Source: Alphaproteobacteria bacterium
GTDB taxonomy: Bacteria; Pseudomonadota; Alphaproteobacteria; TMED109
Assembly: GCA_015660425.1 (NCBI GenBank)
Contig: DQLC01000063.1
Coordinates: 1 to 33,224 of the forward strand
Direction of reading: 5' to 3'
Length of the DNA stretch: 33,224 nucleotides
Both the position numbers and the translations under genes were made by a program. The notes below the pieces were generated by a model that did not search any database, was not told the origin of the DNA, and worked only from the letters and a program-made list of their open reading frames with translations. This document shows positions 8,108-16,821 of this stretch, piece after piece. Position 1 is the first letter of the stretch. Each line of letters opens with the position of its first letter.

Positions 8108-9922
8108 TTATATTACAATGACTTCTTCATCATTACTTGAATCATCATACAATTTATTTACTAAATTTTCTCTTGCTGCCAAAGCGGAAGACTGATTGAC
8201 ATAACCTTTATCTGTTATTTCATTATTATCAAAAGATGGAGGAGTGCTCAGAAGAATAAGTTTTTTAATTTTAGTACTAGACCCTGGAAAATTCTTATTA
8301 TGTACCATTATTCTTTTCTTAATCTCTTCCTTTAATAATGGATGTTCTAAAATTTCATGAGTTTCTATTTCTTGATCTATAAATTTTTTACAAGCCTCCA
8401 TATTGGGCCACGCAAGAAACCCTAAATAATTTTTATCATGACCTGTTACCAAGCCATCTTGAAATAATGGTGCACATGAATTAACAACTGCTAAACGAAG
8501 ACTTCCTACATCTACCCATGTGCCGGTAAGAAGTTTAAAATTTTCAACTACTCTTCCGTCAAAATCTATCCCTCTGCTGGGGTCACTAGGATCTACTAAC
8601 CTTCCTGCATCACCAATTAAATAAAAACCTTCTTCATCAAAAGCTTTTTCTGTTAAATCATCTCTTTTTAAATATCCAGGGGTAACATTAGGCCCTTTTA
8701 CCCTTAACTCCATTTTATTACCTACAGGAACCATTTTAATTTCCATGCCTGGGACTGGTAACCCTATGTTCCCTGGTTTATCAATTTTAAAATAAGTAGA
8801 TGTCGCTAATGGTGCTGTTTCAGTTGCTCCCCAACCGCATAAAAGTTCTATCTCTCTCCCTGTTGTTTTTTTTGCTAAATCTCTAATTCCATACCACACT
8901 TCTTCAGGTAATGAAGCTCCACCATAGGCTATATACATTAAGTTTTTAAAAAATGTTTTTCGTAATGTTAAATCTATTTTTAAATGTTCTAAGAGCAATG
9001 CTAATCCAGCAGGTACTGACCCATAATAAGTTGGAGAAATTTTTTTTAAATTATCTACTGTAGTTGAAAAAAGTGCAGGAACCGGTTTACCTCCATCAAT
9101 ATACATCGTTCCACCAGTCCAAAATACTCCATTAAAAGAATGATTTCCTCCCATAGTATGATTCCAAGGTAACCAATCTAATACAATAGTTTTTCCCAAT
9201 TCGTGAGGTCTTACTTGTTGTGCTTGTTGCATATTTACACACAACATTTTTTGTGTATTAATCACTCCTTTTGGCATGCCAGTAGAGCCAGAAGTAAATA
9301 AATACTTAGCTACATATTCCGAGGTAACAGAATTATATACTTCTTCTACTTTCTCTCCTGGAACAATAGTTAATATATCTTTAAATAATTCCATTTTATA
9401 CCTAGCAACAGGATTTATTGAGCAGACTACTGTAATATTATCTAAAGGGAGTTGTTGTAGTGCCTTTTCAAACATTACTCCATCTTCTACAAAAATTAAG
9501 CCAGGGTTTACTAATTCAAAACAATGTTTTAATTTTGCATAATCACTACTCATTAAAGAATAAGCAATAGATATTGGAGCTACAGGTACTCCAGAACATA
9601 AACCAGCAACATTTAATAATGCATGATTTATACTATTTCCAGATAAAATCATAATAGCTTTATTTTGATTTAAACCTTTGTCTATTAAGTATTGAGATAT
9701 ACTATTTATAGATTGTAAGGCATTTTTATAAGATAGTTTTCTCCATCCTCCATCATCTCTTTCTGCTAACCAAATATTTTCTGGAAATTGCTCGCAAGTT
9801 TTTCTGAACTTGTTACCCACATTAACTTCAGATTTTTCAAGTTTTAATGGAGATCTTAAGATTAAAGTTCCATCATCCCTTGTTTCTACATCAATTTCTT
9901 GAGGAGGAAATGTTAATTTCAT
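8108..9922 (-). CDS. Feruloyl-CoA synthase-like acyl-CoA ligase
   Basis: A 604-residue AMP-forming ligase. The P-loop-like motif YLFTSGSTGMPKGV (207-220) and the A5-type GWGATETAP are clear; the final catalytic Lys is expected at K572 in EITDKGYVNQ. The block VLDWLPWNHTMGGNH (247-261) with the following GGTMYIDGGKP and ISPTYYGSVPAG is the signature of the feruloyl-CoA synthase subfamily (Fcs, about 600 residues), and length and order agree throughout. The family activates hydroxycinnamates such as ferulate or p-coumarate to CoA thioesters using ATP; marine relatives may use other aryl or acyl acids. It is probably co-transcribed with the flavoprotein gene 33 nt upstream on the same strand, and faces the Liv importer. 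Confidence 0.85.
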   Translation of the reverse strand: MKLTFPPQEIDVETRDDGTLILRSPLKLEKSEVNVGNKFRKTCEQFPENIWLAERDDGGWRKLSYKNALQSINSISQYLIDKGLNQNKAIMILSGNSINHALLNVAGLCSGVPVAPISIAYSLMSSDYAKLKHCFELVNPGLIFVEDGVMFEKALQQLPLDNITVVCSINPVARYKMELFKDILTIVPGEKVEEVYNSVTSEYVAKYLFTSGSTGMPKGVINTQKMLCVNMQQAQQVRPHELGKTIVLDWLPWNHTMGGNHSFNGVFWTGGTMYIDGGKPVPALFSTTVDNLKKISPTYYGSVPAGLALLLEHLKIDLTLRKTFFKNLMYIAYGGASLPEEVWYGIRDLAKKTTGREIELLCGWGATETAPLATSTYFKIDKPGNIGLPVPGMEIKMVPVGNKMELRVKGPNVTPGYLKRDDLTEKAFDEEGFYLIGDAGRLVDPSDPSRGIDFDGRVVENFKLLTGTWVDVGSLRLAVVNSCAPLFQDGLVTGHDKNYLGFLAWPNMEACKKFIDQEIETHEILEHPLLKEEIKKRIMVHNKNFPGSSTKIKKLILLSTPPSFDNNEITDKGYVNQSSALAARENLVNKLYDDSSNDEEVIVI

Positions 9923-9955
9923 AAATATTTAACTCCAAAAATTAATCTACTATTT

Positions 9956-10930
9956 CTAAGCAGCATTATTTAATATTTTGTCTCTAGCTTCTTCATATTC
10001 ATTCTTTAAACGATCCACTAGTCCCGCAGTGGAAAGCACATCTTTAATTGCACTAATACCTTGACCACATCCCCAAATATCTTTCCAAGCTTTTTTCTTT
10101 TCCATACCCTCAGGACCAAAATCCATTTTACTTGGATCACTAGTAGGTAAATTATCTGGATCAAAACCTGCATTAGCTAAAGAGGGTTTTAAATAATTTC
10201 CATGAACGCCTGTAATTAAATTTGTATAAACTATATCATCAGCTGCATATTTAGTAATTGCATTTTTATATCCATCATTAGCATTAGCTTCCTTTGTTGC
10301 AATAAATGCAGAGCCAATATAACCAAAATCTGCGCCCGCAGCTTGAGCCGCAAGAACGGCACTACCAGTAGCTATTGAACCTGATAAAGCTAAAGGACCT
10401 TTAAACCATTCTCTAATTTCTTGAATTAATGCAAATGGAGAAGTAACTCCAGCATGTCCACCAGCACCGGCAGCAACAGCCACAAGACCGTCGGCACCTT
10501 TTTCTATTGCTTTATGAGCAAAACGATTATTAATCACATCATGTAAAACTATACCGCCATAACTATGGATAGCCTCATTTAACTCAGGTCTAGCACCTAA
10601 AGAAGTAATAATAACTGGAACTTTATATTTTACACACATTTCTAAATCGTTATCTAATCGTGCGTTAGATTTATGTACAATTTGATTAACAGCATAAGGA
10701 GCTACAGGCACACTAGGGTTTTTCAATTTGTATGACTCTAATTCTTCCGTAATTTGTGCTAACCAATCATCTAATAACTCTTTGGGGCGTGCATTTAATG
10801 CTGGAAATGATCCTAAAACACCCGCTTTACATTGCGCTATAACTAAATCTGGATTAGATATAATAAATAAAGGAGCTCCAATCACTGGTACGGAAAAATT
10901 ATTTTTATTAAGTATGGATGGTAACGTCAT
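9956..10930 (-). CDS. Nitronate monooxygenase-like FMN protein (NMO/2-nitropropane dioxygenase family)
   Basis: A 324-residue TIM-barrel flavoprotein. Matching motifs are VIGAPLFIISNPDLVIAQ at the N terminus, GAGGHAG (155-161, with His159 at the position of the catalytic His), LSGSIATG (182-189) and GADFGYIGSAFIAT (199-212), which bind the FMN phosphate. The family oxidises alkyl nitronates, but many members are NADH:quinone reductases or enoyl-ACP reductases (FabK), and the label should be read as family only. It is the first gene of a two-gene minus-strand unit with the feruloyl-CoA synthase-like ligase and is divergent from the glycerol kinase gene. Its role beside an aryl-CoA ligase is unknown. 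Confidence 0.85.
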   Translation of the reverse strand: MTLPSILNKNNFSVPVIGAPLFIISNPDLVIAQCKAGVLGSFPALNARPKELLDDWLAQITEELESYKLKNPSVPVAPYAVNQIVHKSNARLDNDLEMCVKYKVPVIITSLGARPELNEAIHSYGGIVLHDVINNRFAHKAIEKGADGLVAVAAGAGGHAGVTSPFALIQEIREWFKGPLALSGSIATGSAVLAAQAAGADFGYIGSAFIATKEANANDGYKNAITKYAADDIVYTNLITGVHGNYLKPSLANAGFDPDNLPTSDPSKMDFGPEGMEKKKAWKDIWGCGQGISAIKDVLSTAGLVDRLKNEYEEARDKILNNAA

Positions 10931-10976
10931 TCTAGTAATCCCAAATTTTAAATTTATGTCTAATTATTTTTTTAAA

Positions 10977-10982
10977 TATAAT
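10977..10982 (+). promoter_or_regulatory. Candidate -10 element for the glycerol kinase operon
   Basis: A perfect TATAAT lies 33 nt before ATG 11015 in the divergent spacer. No good -35 is found at 17 bp upstream (TTATGT at 10954-10959 at best), so the call is weak in this AT-rich setting. Confidence 0.25.
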
Positions 10983-11014
10983 ATATAGTATTTTACATAA
11001 AAGTAAGGTTTTTT

Positions 11015-12493
11015 ATGCAGAAAGCTATTATAGCCATAGATCAGGGAACATCATCTTCAAGAGCTGTTTTATTTGATACAGAATTTTCAATTATACATAT
11101 TGAGCAAGAAAATATAGATACTCTATATCCTGTAAATGGTTGGGTAGAACAAGATGCAAATGAAATATGGGATAAAACCTTATCCGTTACTAAAAAAATT
11201 ATTTCGTATGCAAAATCAAAAAATATTAATGTCGTATCAATTGGAATAACTAATCAAAGAGAAACTATAGTTGCATGGAATAAAACAAATGGAGAGGTCT
11301 TATATAATGCTATAATTTGGCAAGATCGGAGAACAAAAGATAAATGTTCAGAACTTATTAAAGACGGATTAAGCAGCACAATAAGCAGTAAAACAGGGTT
11401 ACTATTAGACCCTTATTTTTCTGCAACTAAAATATCTTGGATATTAGATAATATAGATAATGCAAAGCAATTATCCTTAAGTGGTAAACTTGCCGTAGGA
11501 ACAGTAGAAACTTATTTATTATATAAATTAACGCAAGGAGCAAGTTTTTATACAGATGCAACGAATGCATCACGCACAAGTTTATATAATATTCATGAAA
11601 ATAAATGGGATAATGAATTATTAGAAATTTTTAAAATTCCACCAACTATCTTACCTCAAGTAAAAGATAATATATTTGAATTCGGAACAACAAGTAAGAA
11701 TATCATCGATGAAAGTATTCCTATTCACGCGATGATAGGAGATCAACAATCCGCTGCCGTAGGTCAAAATTGTATTAAGTCTGGAGATATCAAAGCTACA
11801 TTTGGAACAGGGTGTTTTATCCTTTTAAATACTGGAGATAAACCATTAATAAGTAAAAATAAGCTTCTTAGTACTATAGCTTATAAAATTAATAATAATA
11901 CTTGCTATGCTCTTGAAGGATCAATTTTTGTGTCTGGCGCATCTATGAAATGGCTAAAAGATGAACTCGGAATTATTCAAAATGTTAAAGATAGCCAATC
12001 TATAGCAGCAAGTATTAAAGATACTAATGGTGTCTATTTTGTACCTGCATTTACAGGATTAGGAGCTCCCCACTGGAGACCTGACGCGAGAGGCACTATA
12101 GTTGGATTAACAGGTTCATCAGGAAAAGCTGAAATAGTTAGAGCTGCATTAGAAGCTGTAGCTTATCAAAGTGTTGATTTATTTGATGCAATGGCATCTG
12201 ATGGACAAAAGCCAAATATTGTAAGAGTAGATGGGGCAATGAGTACTAATGATTGGTTAATGCAATTTTTATCAAGTATCAGCAAAATCAAAATTGAAAA
12301 ATCATATAATGCTGAAATAACCTCTCAAGGAGCAGCAATACTAGCATCTATAGGTGCAGGATTACTCTCATCAATAGAAGAGTCTGAAAAATTTTGGAAA
12401 TTAAATAAAAATTTTAGTCCTAAAATGAAAACTAAAGAAATAAAAAATTATAGAAATGGTTGGGACAAAGCAATAAAAAGAACTATAATGTAA
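11015..12493 (+). CDS. glpK: Glycerol kinase
   Basis: A 492-residue FGGY kinase that matches GlpK in length and motifs: IDQGTSSSRAVLFD (8-21) for phosphate binding, NQRET (80-84), IWQDRRT (101-107), LDPYFSATKI (131-140) with the glycerol-contacting Tyr134, and GDQQSA (242-247) with catalytic base Asp243. FGTGCFILLNTG and PAFTGLGAPHW complete the set. The enzyme phosphorylates glycerol to sn-glycerol 3-phosphate in the cytoplasm using ATP. No glpF, glpD or glpR gene accompanies it; instead it heads a seven-gene co-directional run of hydrolases and reductases, the next gene starting 30 nt downstream. Whether it still prefers glycerol or a related polyol there is open, but the binding residues look standard. 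Confidence 0.93.
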   Translation: MQKAIIAIDQGTSSSRAVLFDTEFSIIHIEQENIDTLYPVNGWVEQDANEIWDKTLSVTKKIISYAKSKNINVVSIGITNQRETIVAWNKTNGEVLYNAIIWQDRRTKDKCSELIKDGLSSTISSKTGLLLDPYFSATKISWILDNIDNAKQLSLSGKLAVGTVETYLLYKLTQGASFYTDATNASRTSLYNIHENKWDNELLEIFKIPPTILPQVKDNIFEFGTTSKNIIDESIPIHAMIGDQQSAAVGQNCIKSGDIKATFGTGCFILLNTGDKPLISKNKLLSTIAYKINNNTCYALEGSIFVSGASMKWLKDELGIIQNVKDSQSIAASIKDTNGVYFVPAFTGLGAPHWRPDARGTIVGLTGSSGKAEIVRAALEAVAYQSVDLFDAMASDGQKPNIVRVDGAMSTNDWLMQFLSSISKIKIEKSYNAEITSQGAAILASIGAGLLSSIEESEKFWKLNKNFSPKMKTKEIKNYRNGWDKAIKRTIM

Positions 12494-12523
12494 AACTAAT
12501 TTTGTAGATTGGAACTATTACAT

Positions 12524-14230
12524 ATGTATGATTTAATTATTAAAAACGGCACTATAATTGATGGAACAGGTTCCCCTAGGGAACTATCAGATATAGCTGT
12601 TACAAATGGAAAAATATGTGAAATAGGAAAAATATCTAGTAACGCTAAAAGAACTATAAATGCAGAAAACAAACTTGTAACTCCTGGATGGGTAGATATT
12701 CATACGCATTATGATGGCCAAGCTACTTGGGACCCTTACCTAACACCATCTTCTTGGCACGGCGTAACCACTTGTGTATTTGGTAATTGTGGCGTGGGTT
12801 TTGCTCCTGTTAAAAAAGGAAGTGAAAATTATTTAATAAATCTAATGGAAGGTGTAGAAGACATTCCAGAATCAGTTTTATCAGAAGGTATAGATTTTTC
12901 TTGGGAAACATTTCCAGAATATTTAAATGCATTAGAGAGTTCAAATAGAATTATGGATATTGGAACGCAGGTTCCTCATGCCGCCCTTCGTTTTTTTGTT
13001 ATGGGTGAAGATGGAGCACATCACTTAAATAGACCAAATGAAAAACAAATTTCAATTATGACAAGCGTATTAGAAGAAGCGCTTTTAGCTGGGGCCTTAG
13101 GTATTTCTACTTCAAGAACCACTAAACATAAATCTGCAAATGGAAACCTTATACCTAGCTTAAGCGCAGATGATAAAGAACTAGCTGGAATAGCTGAAGG
13201 TTTAAAAAAAGCAAAGACAGGCCTATTACAATGTAATTCTGATATGGGGCCAGGGGAAATGGAATTACTAATTCAAGCTTCTAAACATTCTGGCCAACCT
13301 TTATCCGTTCTGCTGATACAATATAATGATTTTCCTGAAAGGTGGAGAGATACATTAAACCATATTTCAGAGGCTAATAAAAATGGGATTATCACTACAG
13401 GCCAAGTTGGAAGTCGCCCTATTGGCGTACTAATGGGTTTTAACACTAGTGTAAACCCATTTTCTAATCATGAGGCATGGAAAAAAATTGGACATTTATC
13501 TGCTAAAGAAAGAAATACAATAATAAAGAATAATATAGATATACGTAATAGTTTGATTAATGATATACCAAAAAATGCTCATACTAAATGGATTGAACAA
13601 ACCTTTTCTCGAACATACTTGTTAAAAGAACCTCTAAATTATGAACCTACAAAAGAAATGAGTATAATTTCCCTTGCTTCAGACTTAAGTAAAAGCCCTT
13701 GGGAAATAATTCTTAATCATTTCACATCATCAGAAAATGATGAATTTCTTATGCATACCTTTGAAAATTATTCACACAACAATTTAGATGTTATAGCCGA
13801 AATGCTAGAATCGGAACATACTATTTGTGGGGTAGGAGATGCAGGTGCACATGTAGCAACAATTTGTGATGCAAGTTATCCGACATTTATGGTCCCCTTC
13901 TGGTCTCGTGATAGAAAAAGAGGCAAACTATTAAACTTAGAATACCTCGTATCTAAACAAACTTTAAAAACAGCACAAACCTATGGTCTTAAAGATAGAG
14001 GTGCTTTACTGCCTGGAATGCGTGCCGATATTAATATTATAGATTATGACAATATAGGTCTAACCAAACCAAGTTTAAGCTATGATTTACCTGCGGGTGG
14101 AAAAAGGTTAATCCAAAAATCTAATGGTTACAATCATACTTTTGTAAAGGGCATAGAAGTCTCACATAATGGCGAATTTACTAGAGAACTTCCAGGAAAA
14201 CTTATTAGAGGCAATCAAACTATTAATTAA
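12524..14230 (+). CDS. D-aminoacylase-like amidohydrolase (N-acyl-D-amino-acid deacylase family)
   Basis: A 568-residue amidohydrolase. I chose ATG 12524 (protein begins MYDLIIKNGTIIDGTG, the standard family start) over the in-frame TTG 12509; GGA at 12511-12513 can serve as ribosome site. Metal-site motifs HTHYD (60-64, H60 and H62), GNCG with Cys89 (the bridging Cys of D-aminoacylases), and GVGDAGAHV with the catalytic Asp are present. The two further histidines of true D-aminoacylase (in THMR and SHHK-type segments) are not seen: the corresponding stretches read LLQCNSDMG and SVLLIQYND. The protein therefore belongs to a divergent branch whose substrate, an N-acyl amino acid or cyclic amide, is unknown. 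It lies in the glpK-headed operon, 15 nt before the crotonase gene. Confidence 0.85.
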   Translation: MYDLIIKNGTIIDGTGSPRELSDIAVTNGKICEIGKISSNAKRTINAENKLVTPGWVDIHTHYDGQATWDPYLTPSSWHGVTTCVFGNCGVGFAPVKKGSENYLINLMEGVEDIPESVLSEGIDFSWETFPEYLNALESSNRIMDIGTQVPHAALRFFVMGEDGAHHLNRPNEKQISIMTSVLEEALLAGALGISTSRTTKHKSANGNLIPSLSADDKELAGIAEGLKKAKTGLLQCNSDMGPGEMELLIQASKHSGQPLSVLLIQYNDFPERWRDTLNHISEANKNGIITTGQVGSRPIGVLMGFNTSVNPFSNHEAWKKIGHLSAKERNTIIKNNIDIRNSLINDIPKNAHTKWIEQTFSRTYLLKEPLNYEPTKEMSIISLASDLSKSPWEIILNHFTSSENDEFLMHTFENYSHNNLDVIAEMLESEHTICGVGDAGAHVATICDASYPTFMVPFWSRDRKRGKLLNLEYLVSKQTLKTAQTYGLKDRGALLPGMRADINIIDYDNIGLTKPSLSYDLPAGGKRLIQKSNGYNHTFVKGIEVSHNGEFTRELPGKLIRGNQTIN

Positions 14231-14245
14231 AATAAAGGATAAAAA

Positions 14246-15037
14246 ATGAGTAATGACTTAATTGTAAATAAAGAAAATTCTGTTTTAAAGATAACCTTTA
14301 ACCGTCCAGAAAGAAGAAATGCTTTAAGTCAGGATATGTTAAACGATTTTTATTATGAGTTAATAAAGGTAGAGAATGATAGCTCTATAAGAGCGGTCGT
14401 TATTACTGGTGCTGGAAATGCATTCTGCGCCGGAGGTGATCTTAAAGATATGGCAGAAAGAAATAATGAAAAAGAAACAACACAAGAAAAAACTAACAAT
14501 CTAAGACATATGATGGAAACATCTAGAATTCTCCATGAAATGCCAACGCCTACAATTGCTGTGTTACCTGGCGCTGCTGCAGGAGCTGGTTTATCAATTG
14601 CACTAGCATGCGATATAAGAATAGCTAGTGAAAATGCTAAGATTACTACAGCTTTTGCAAAAGCTGGATTTCCTGGAGATTTTGGAGGAACATTCTTTTT
14701 AACACAAATGGTAGGAACTGCAAAAGCAAGAGAATTATATTATTTATCAACCATCTTAACAGCAATTGAAGCCAAGGAGTTAGGAATTATTAATAGAGTT
14801 GCCTCAGAAGATGATTTAGAAAGTGTCGCTAATGAAATTATTGAACAAATAGCAACTGGTCCATCAACAGCGTTGCGTTATATGAAGCATAACCTGAATC
14901 TTGCTGAAAAAGGGAATTTAAGTGTATCTCTAGATAGTGAGGCTTTATATCAAACATTATGTAGAGATACGGAGGATCATCAAAATGCTGCAAAATCATT
15001 TGTCGCTAAAGAAAAACCTGTTTTTACAGGAAGATAA
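14246..15037 (+). CDS. Enoyl-CoA hydratase/isomerase (crotonase) family protein, PaaG/isomerase-like active site
   Basis: A 263-residue crotonase-fold protein. ITFNRPERRNALS (16-28), the oxyanion-hole strand GNAFCAGGDLKDM (57-69) and the second oxyanion segment GAAAGAGLSIALACD (109-123) are typical. The two Glu residues used for hydration (Glu144/Glu164 of rat hydratase) are not seen; the later loop reads GFPGDFGGT with Asp145, as in Delta3-Delta2-enoyl-CoA isomerases and PaaG. An isomerase or ring-modifying role on an acyl-CoA is thus likelier than plain hydration; this is inference from motif comparison. AAAGGA at 14233-14238 is the ribosome site. It sits between an amidohydrolase and a HAD hydrolase in the glpK-headed run. 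Confidence 0.88.
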   Translation: MSNDLIVNKENSVLKITFNRPERRNALSQDMLNDFYYELIKVENDSSIRAVVITGAGNAFCAGGDLKDMAERNNEKETTQEKTNNLRHMMETSRILHEMPTPTIAVLPGAAAGAGLSIALACDIRIASENAKITTAFAKAGFPGDFGGTFFLTQMVGTAKARELYYLSTILTAIEAKELGIINRVASEDDLESVANEIIEQIATGPSTALRYMKHNLNLAEKGNLSVSLDSEALYQTLCRDTEDHQNAAKSFVAKEKPVFTGR

Positions 15038-15084
15038 ATGATATATATATTAGTTATTGATAATTATTATAAAGGATAAAAAGA

Positions 15085-15801
15085 ATGCCAATTAATGATA
15101 TTAAGGCACTAACATTTGACACTGGCGGCACAATTTTAGATTGGCATACAGGGTTTAAAAATGCTTTTGAGAAAGCTGGTAAAGAACATAATATTGATAA
15201 AGATTGGAGTAGTATTACGAACGAACTTAGAAGAAAATCTCTTAAATCTGTTTTAAATTTAGGGGAACATACAAAACCTGAATATAACTTTGATGATGGT
15301 CATAGACTAGGCTTAGAACAAGTAATTTCTGAATTTAATTTGTCAGCATTCACAGAACAAAATATTCAAGATATTTCTTATCATGCGCCACATAATTTTA
15401 TAGTTTGGGATGATTTTCCAGATGCTTTACCTAAATTAAAAAAGAAATTTTTATGTATATCCTTTACCCTCTTAAGTTTTAAATTAATTATAGATACTGC
15501 AAGAAAAAACAATCTATCATGGGATGCAGTTTTTTCTTGTGAAGGGATAGGAAAATACAAAATACTTCCTGAAGCCTATGAAACAGCTGCAAAATGGCTT
15601 CAACTAGAGCCAAGCGAATGTGGAATGGTTGCCTGTCATAATTTTGACCTAGATGCTGCTCGATCAGTAGGATTTAAAACTATTTTTGTAAAACGTCCCC
15701 TTGAATGGGGATCTGAAGGACCGCCTGACCCTTCTCCTAATAACCACCATGATATAATAGTCGATAGCTTTACTGATTTAGTAGAGGTTTTAGAATGTTA
15801 A
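15085..15801 (+). CDS. HAD-superfamily hydrolase, haloacid dehalogenase type II-like
   Basis: A 238-residue HAD protein. Motif I is LTFDTGGTILDW (Asp12 nucleophile), as in L-2-haloacid dehalogenases (FDaYGT). The LSN-type motif II has become ISFTLLSF, so the usual Asn is absent. Motif III Lys lies in GKYKILPEAY, and motif IV is ACHNFDLDAARSVGFKTIFVKRPLEWG, the form typical of type II dehalogenases. The fold and subfamily are clear but dehalogenase activity is not proved; many such proteins are phosphatases or of unknown activity. A good ribosome site AAAGGATAA precedes the start at 15085; the stop overlaps the next gene by 7 nt, so the MDR reductase is coupled to it. Confidence 0.88.
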   Translation: MPINDIKALTFDTGGTILDWHTGFKNAFEKAGKEHNIDKDWSSITNELRRKSLKSVLNLGEHTKPEYNFDDGHRLGLEQVISEFNLSAFTEQNIQDISYHAPHNFIVWDDFPDALPKLKKKFLCISFTLLSFKLIIDTARKNNLSWDAVFSCEGIGKYKILPEAYETAAKWLQLEPSECGMVACHNFDLDAARSVGFKTIFVKRPLEWGSEGPPDPSPNNHHDIIVDSFTDLVEVLEC

Positions 15802-16808
15802 ATATTAGTACTTTAAAAAATCAACAAATATATTTAAAGAGCTCTCCCATGGATAAATTATTAGAAGAACACTTTGAAATAAAAATTTCTAACGTAGAAA
15901 ATTTAAATAATGATCAAATATTAGTTGAAATAATATATATATCTATTGATGCAGCTAATAGAGCTTGGATGCAAGGACGTACTTATAGAAGCCAAGTTCT
16001 TCCAGGTGATGTAATGGGTGGATACGCATTAGGAAAAGTAATTTTCTCAAATAATAAAAATTTTAATGTGGGGGATTATGTTGAAGGAGACTTAGGGTGG
16101 CAAAATTATGCCATAAAAAATGAAAATGAATTAATTAAAACAACTATAAAGTCTTCTGAAAACCTTCATATGAGTGTTCTAGGAATAACTGGAAGAACAG
16201 CGTATTTTGGATTAGAACTAGCAAACCTGAAAGAAGGTGAAACGGTCTTAATATCGGCTGCTGCAGGAGCAGTAGGAAATGTTGCCGGTCAAATAGCAAA
16301 AATTAAAGGCTGTAAGGTGATCGGTATTACTAGTTCTGAAGATAAAGCTAAATGGTTAATTGATGAGCTAGGTTTTGATGGAGTAGTAAACTATAAAAAT
16401 AATAATTTTGTTAAAGATTTAAGGTCTCTATGTCCAGAAAAAGTAGATGTATATTTTGACAATGTAGGAGGTCCTATATTTGAATCCGCCTTATTTGCTA
16501 TGAACAACTATGGACGAATTATTTGCTGTGGAGCTGTCTCACAATATGATCAAGCAGCCCCACAAAATGGTCCAAGAGGTGTTCCAGGATTAATAGTTAC
16601 TAAAAGGCTTACATTAAAAGGATTCATAGTCATGGACTTTAATCAAAAAGAAGAAGAAGAAGCAGAAAATACTCTTTTAGGTTGGGTAAATGAAAAAAAA
16701 ATAAAACCAGCAGAAGACATAATGATCGGGTTAGAAAATACCCCAAAAGCACTAATTGGACTTTTAAATGGAGATAATAAAGGAAAAAGATTAGTTAAAA
16801 TTAAATAA
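15795..16808 (+). CDS. Zinc-free MDR reductase, CurA/leukotriene-B4-dehydrogenase-like
   Basis: A 337-residue NADP-dependent medium-chain reductase. DVMGGYALGKV marks the catalytic domain and ISAAAGAVGNVAGQIAK (about 153-169) the Rossmann turn (AAGAVG form) of the PTGR/CurA group. VDVYFDNVGGPIFE and INCCGAVSQY-like segments (here IICCGAVSQYDQ) are highly typical. No zinc-binding Cys cluster is present. The family reduces the C=C bond of alpha,beta-unsaturated ketones, aldehydes or, rarely, CoA esters in the cytosol with NADPH. It overlaps the HAD gene by 7 nt and is followed after 13 nt by an amidohydrolase-2 gene, consistent with one operon. Confidence 0.9.
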   Translation: MLNISTLKNQQIYLKSSPMDKLLEEHFEIKISNVENLNNDQILVEIIYISIDAANRAWMQGRTYRSQVLPGDVMGGYALGKVIFSNNKNFNVGDYVEGDLGWQNYAIKNENELIKTTIKSSENLHMSVLGITGRTAYFGLELANLKEGETVLISAAAGAVGNVAGQIAKIKGCKVIGITSSEDKAKWLIDELGFDGVVNYKNNNFVKDLRSLCPEKVDVYFDNVGGPIFESALFAMNNYGRIICCGAVSQYDQAAPQNGPRGVPGLIVTKRLTLKGFIVMDFNQKEEEEAENTLLGWVNEKKIKPAEDIMIGLENTPKALIGLLNGDNKGKRLVKIK

Positions 16809-16821
16809 TAAAGGGAAAACG

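Noticed and set aside
12509-12523. TTG start for the D-aminoacylase-like gene
   Set aside because: The ATG at 12524 gives the normal family N terminus and still has a GGA ribosome site; the extra five residues match nothing.
14246-15037. Feruloyl-CoA hydratase-lyase (Ech), which with the Fcs-like ligase and aldehyde dehydrogenase would make a vanillin pathway
   Set aside because: The catalytic glutamate positions are not acidic and the gene lies in another operon; the vanillin pathway is not supported.
15085-15801. Proven haloalkanoic acid dehalogenase
   Set aside because: Fold and subfamily fit, but the LSN motif is altered to ISFT, so halide-releasing activity cannot be claimed.
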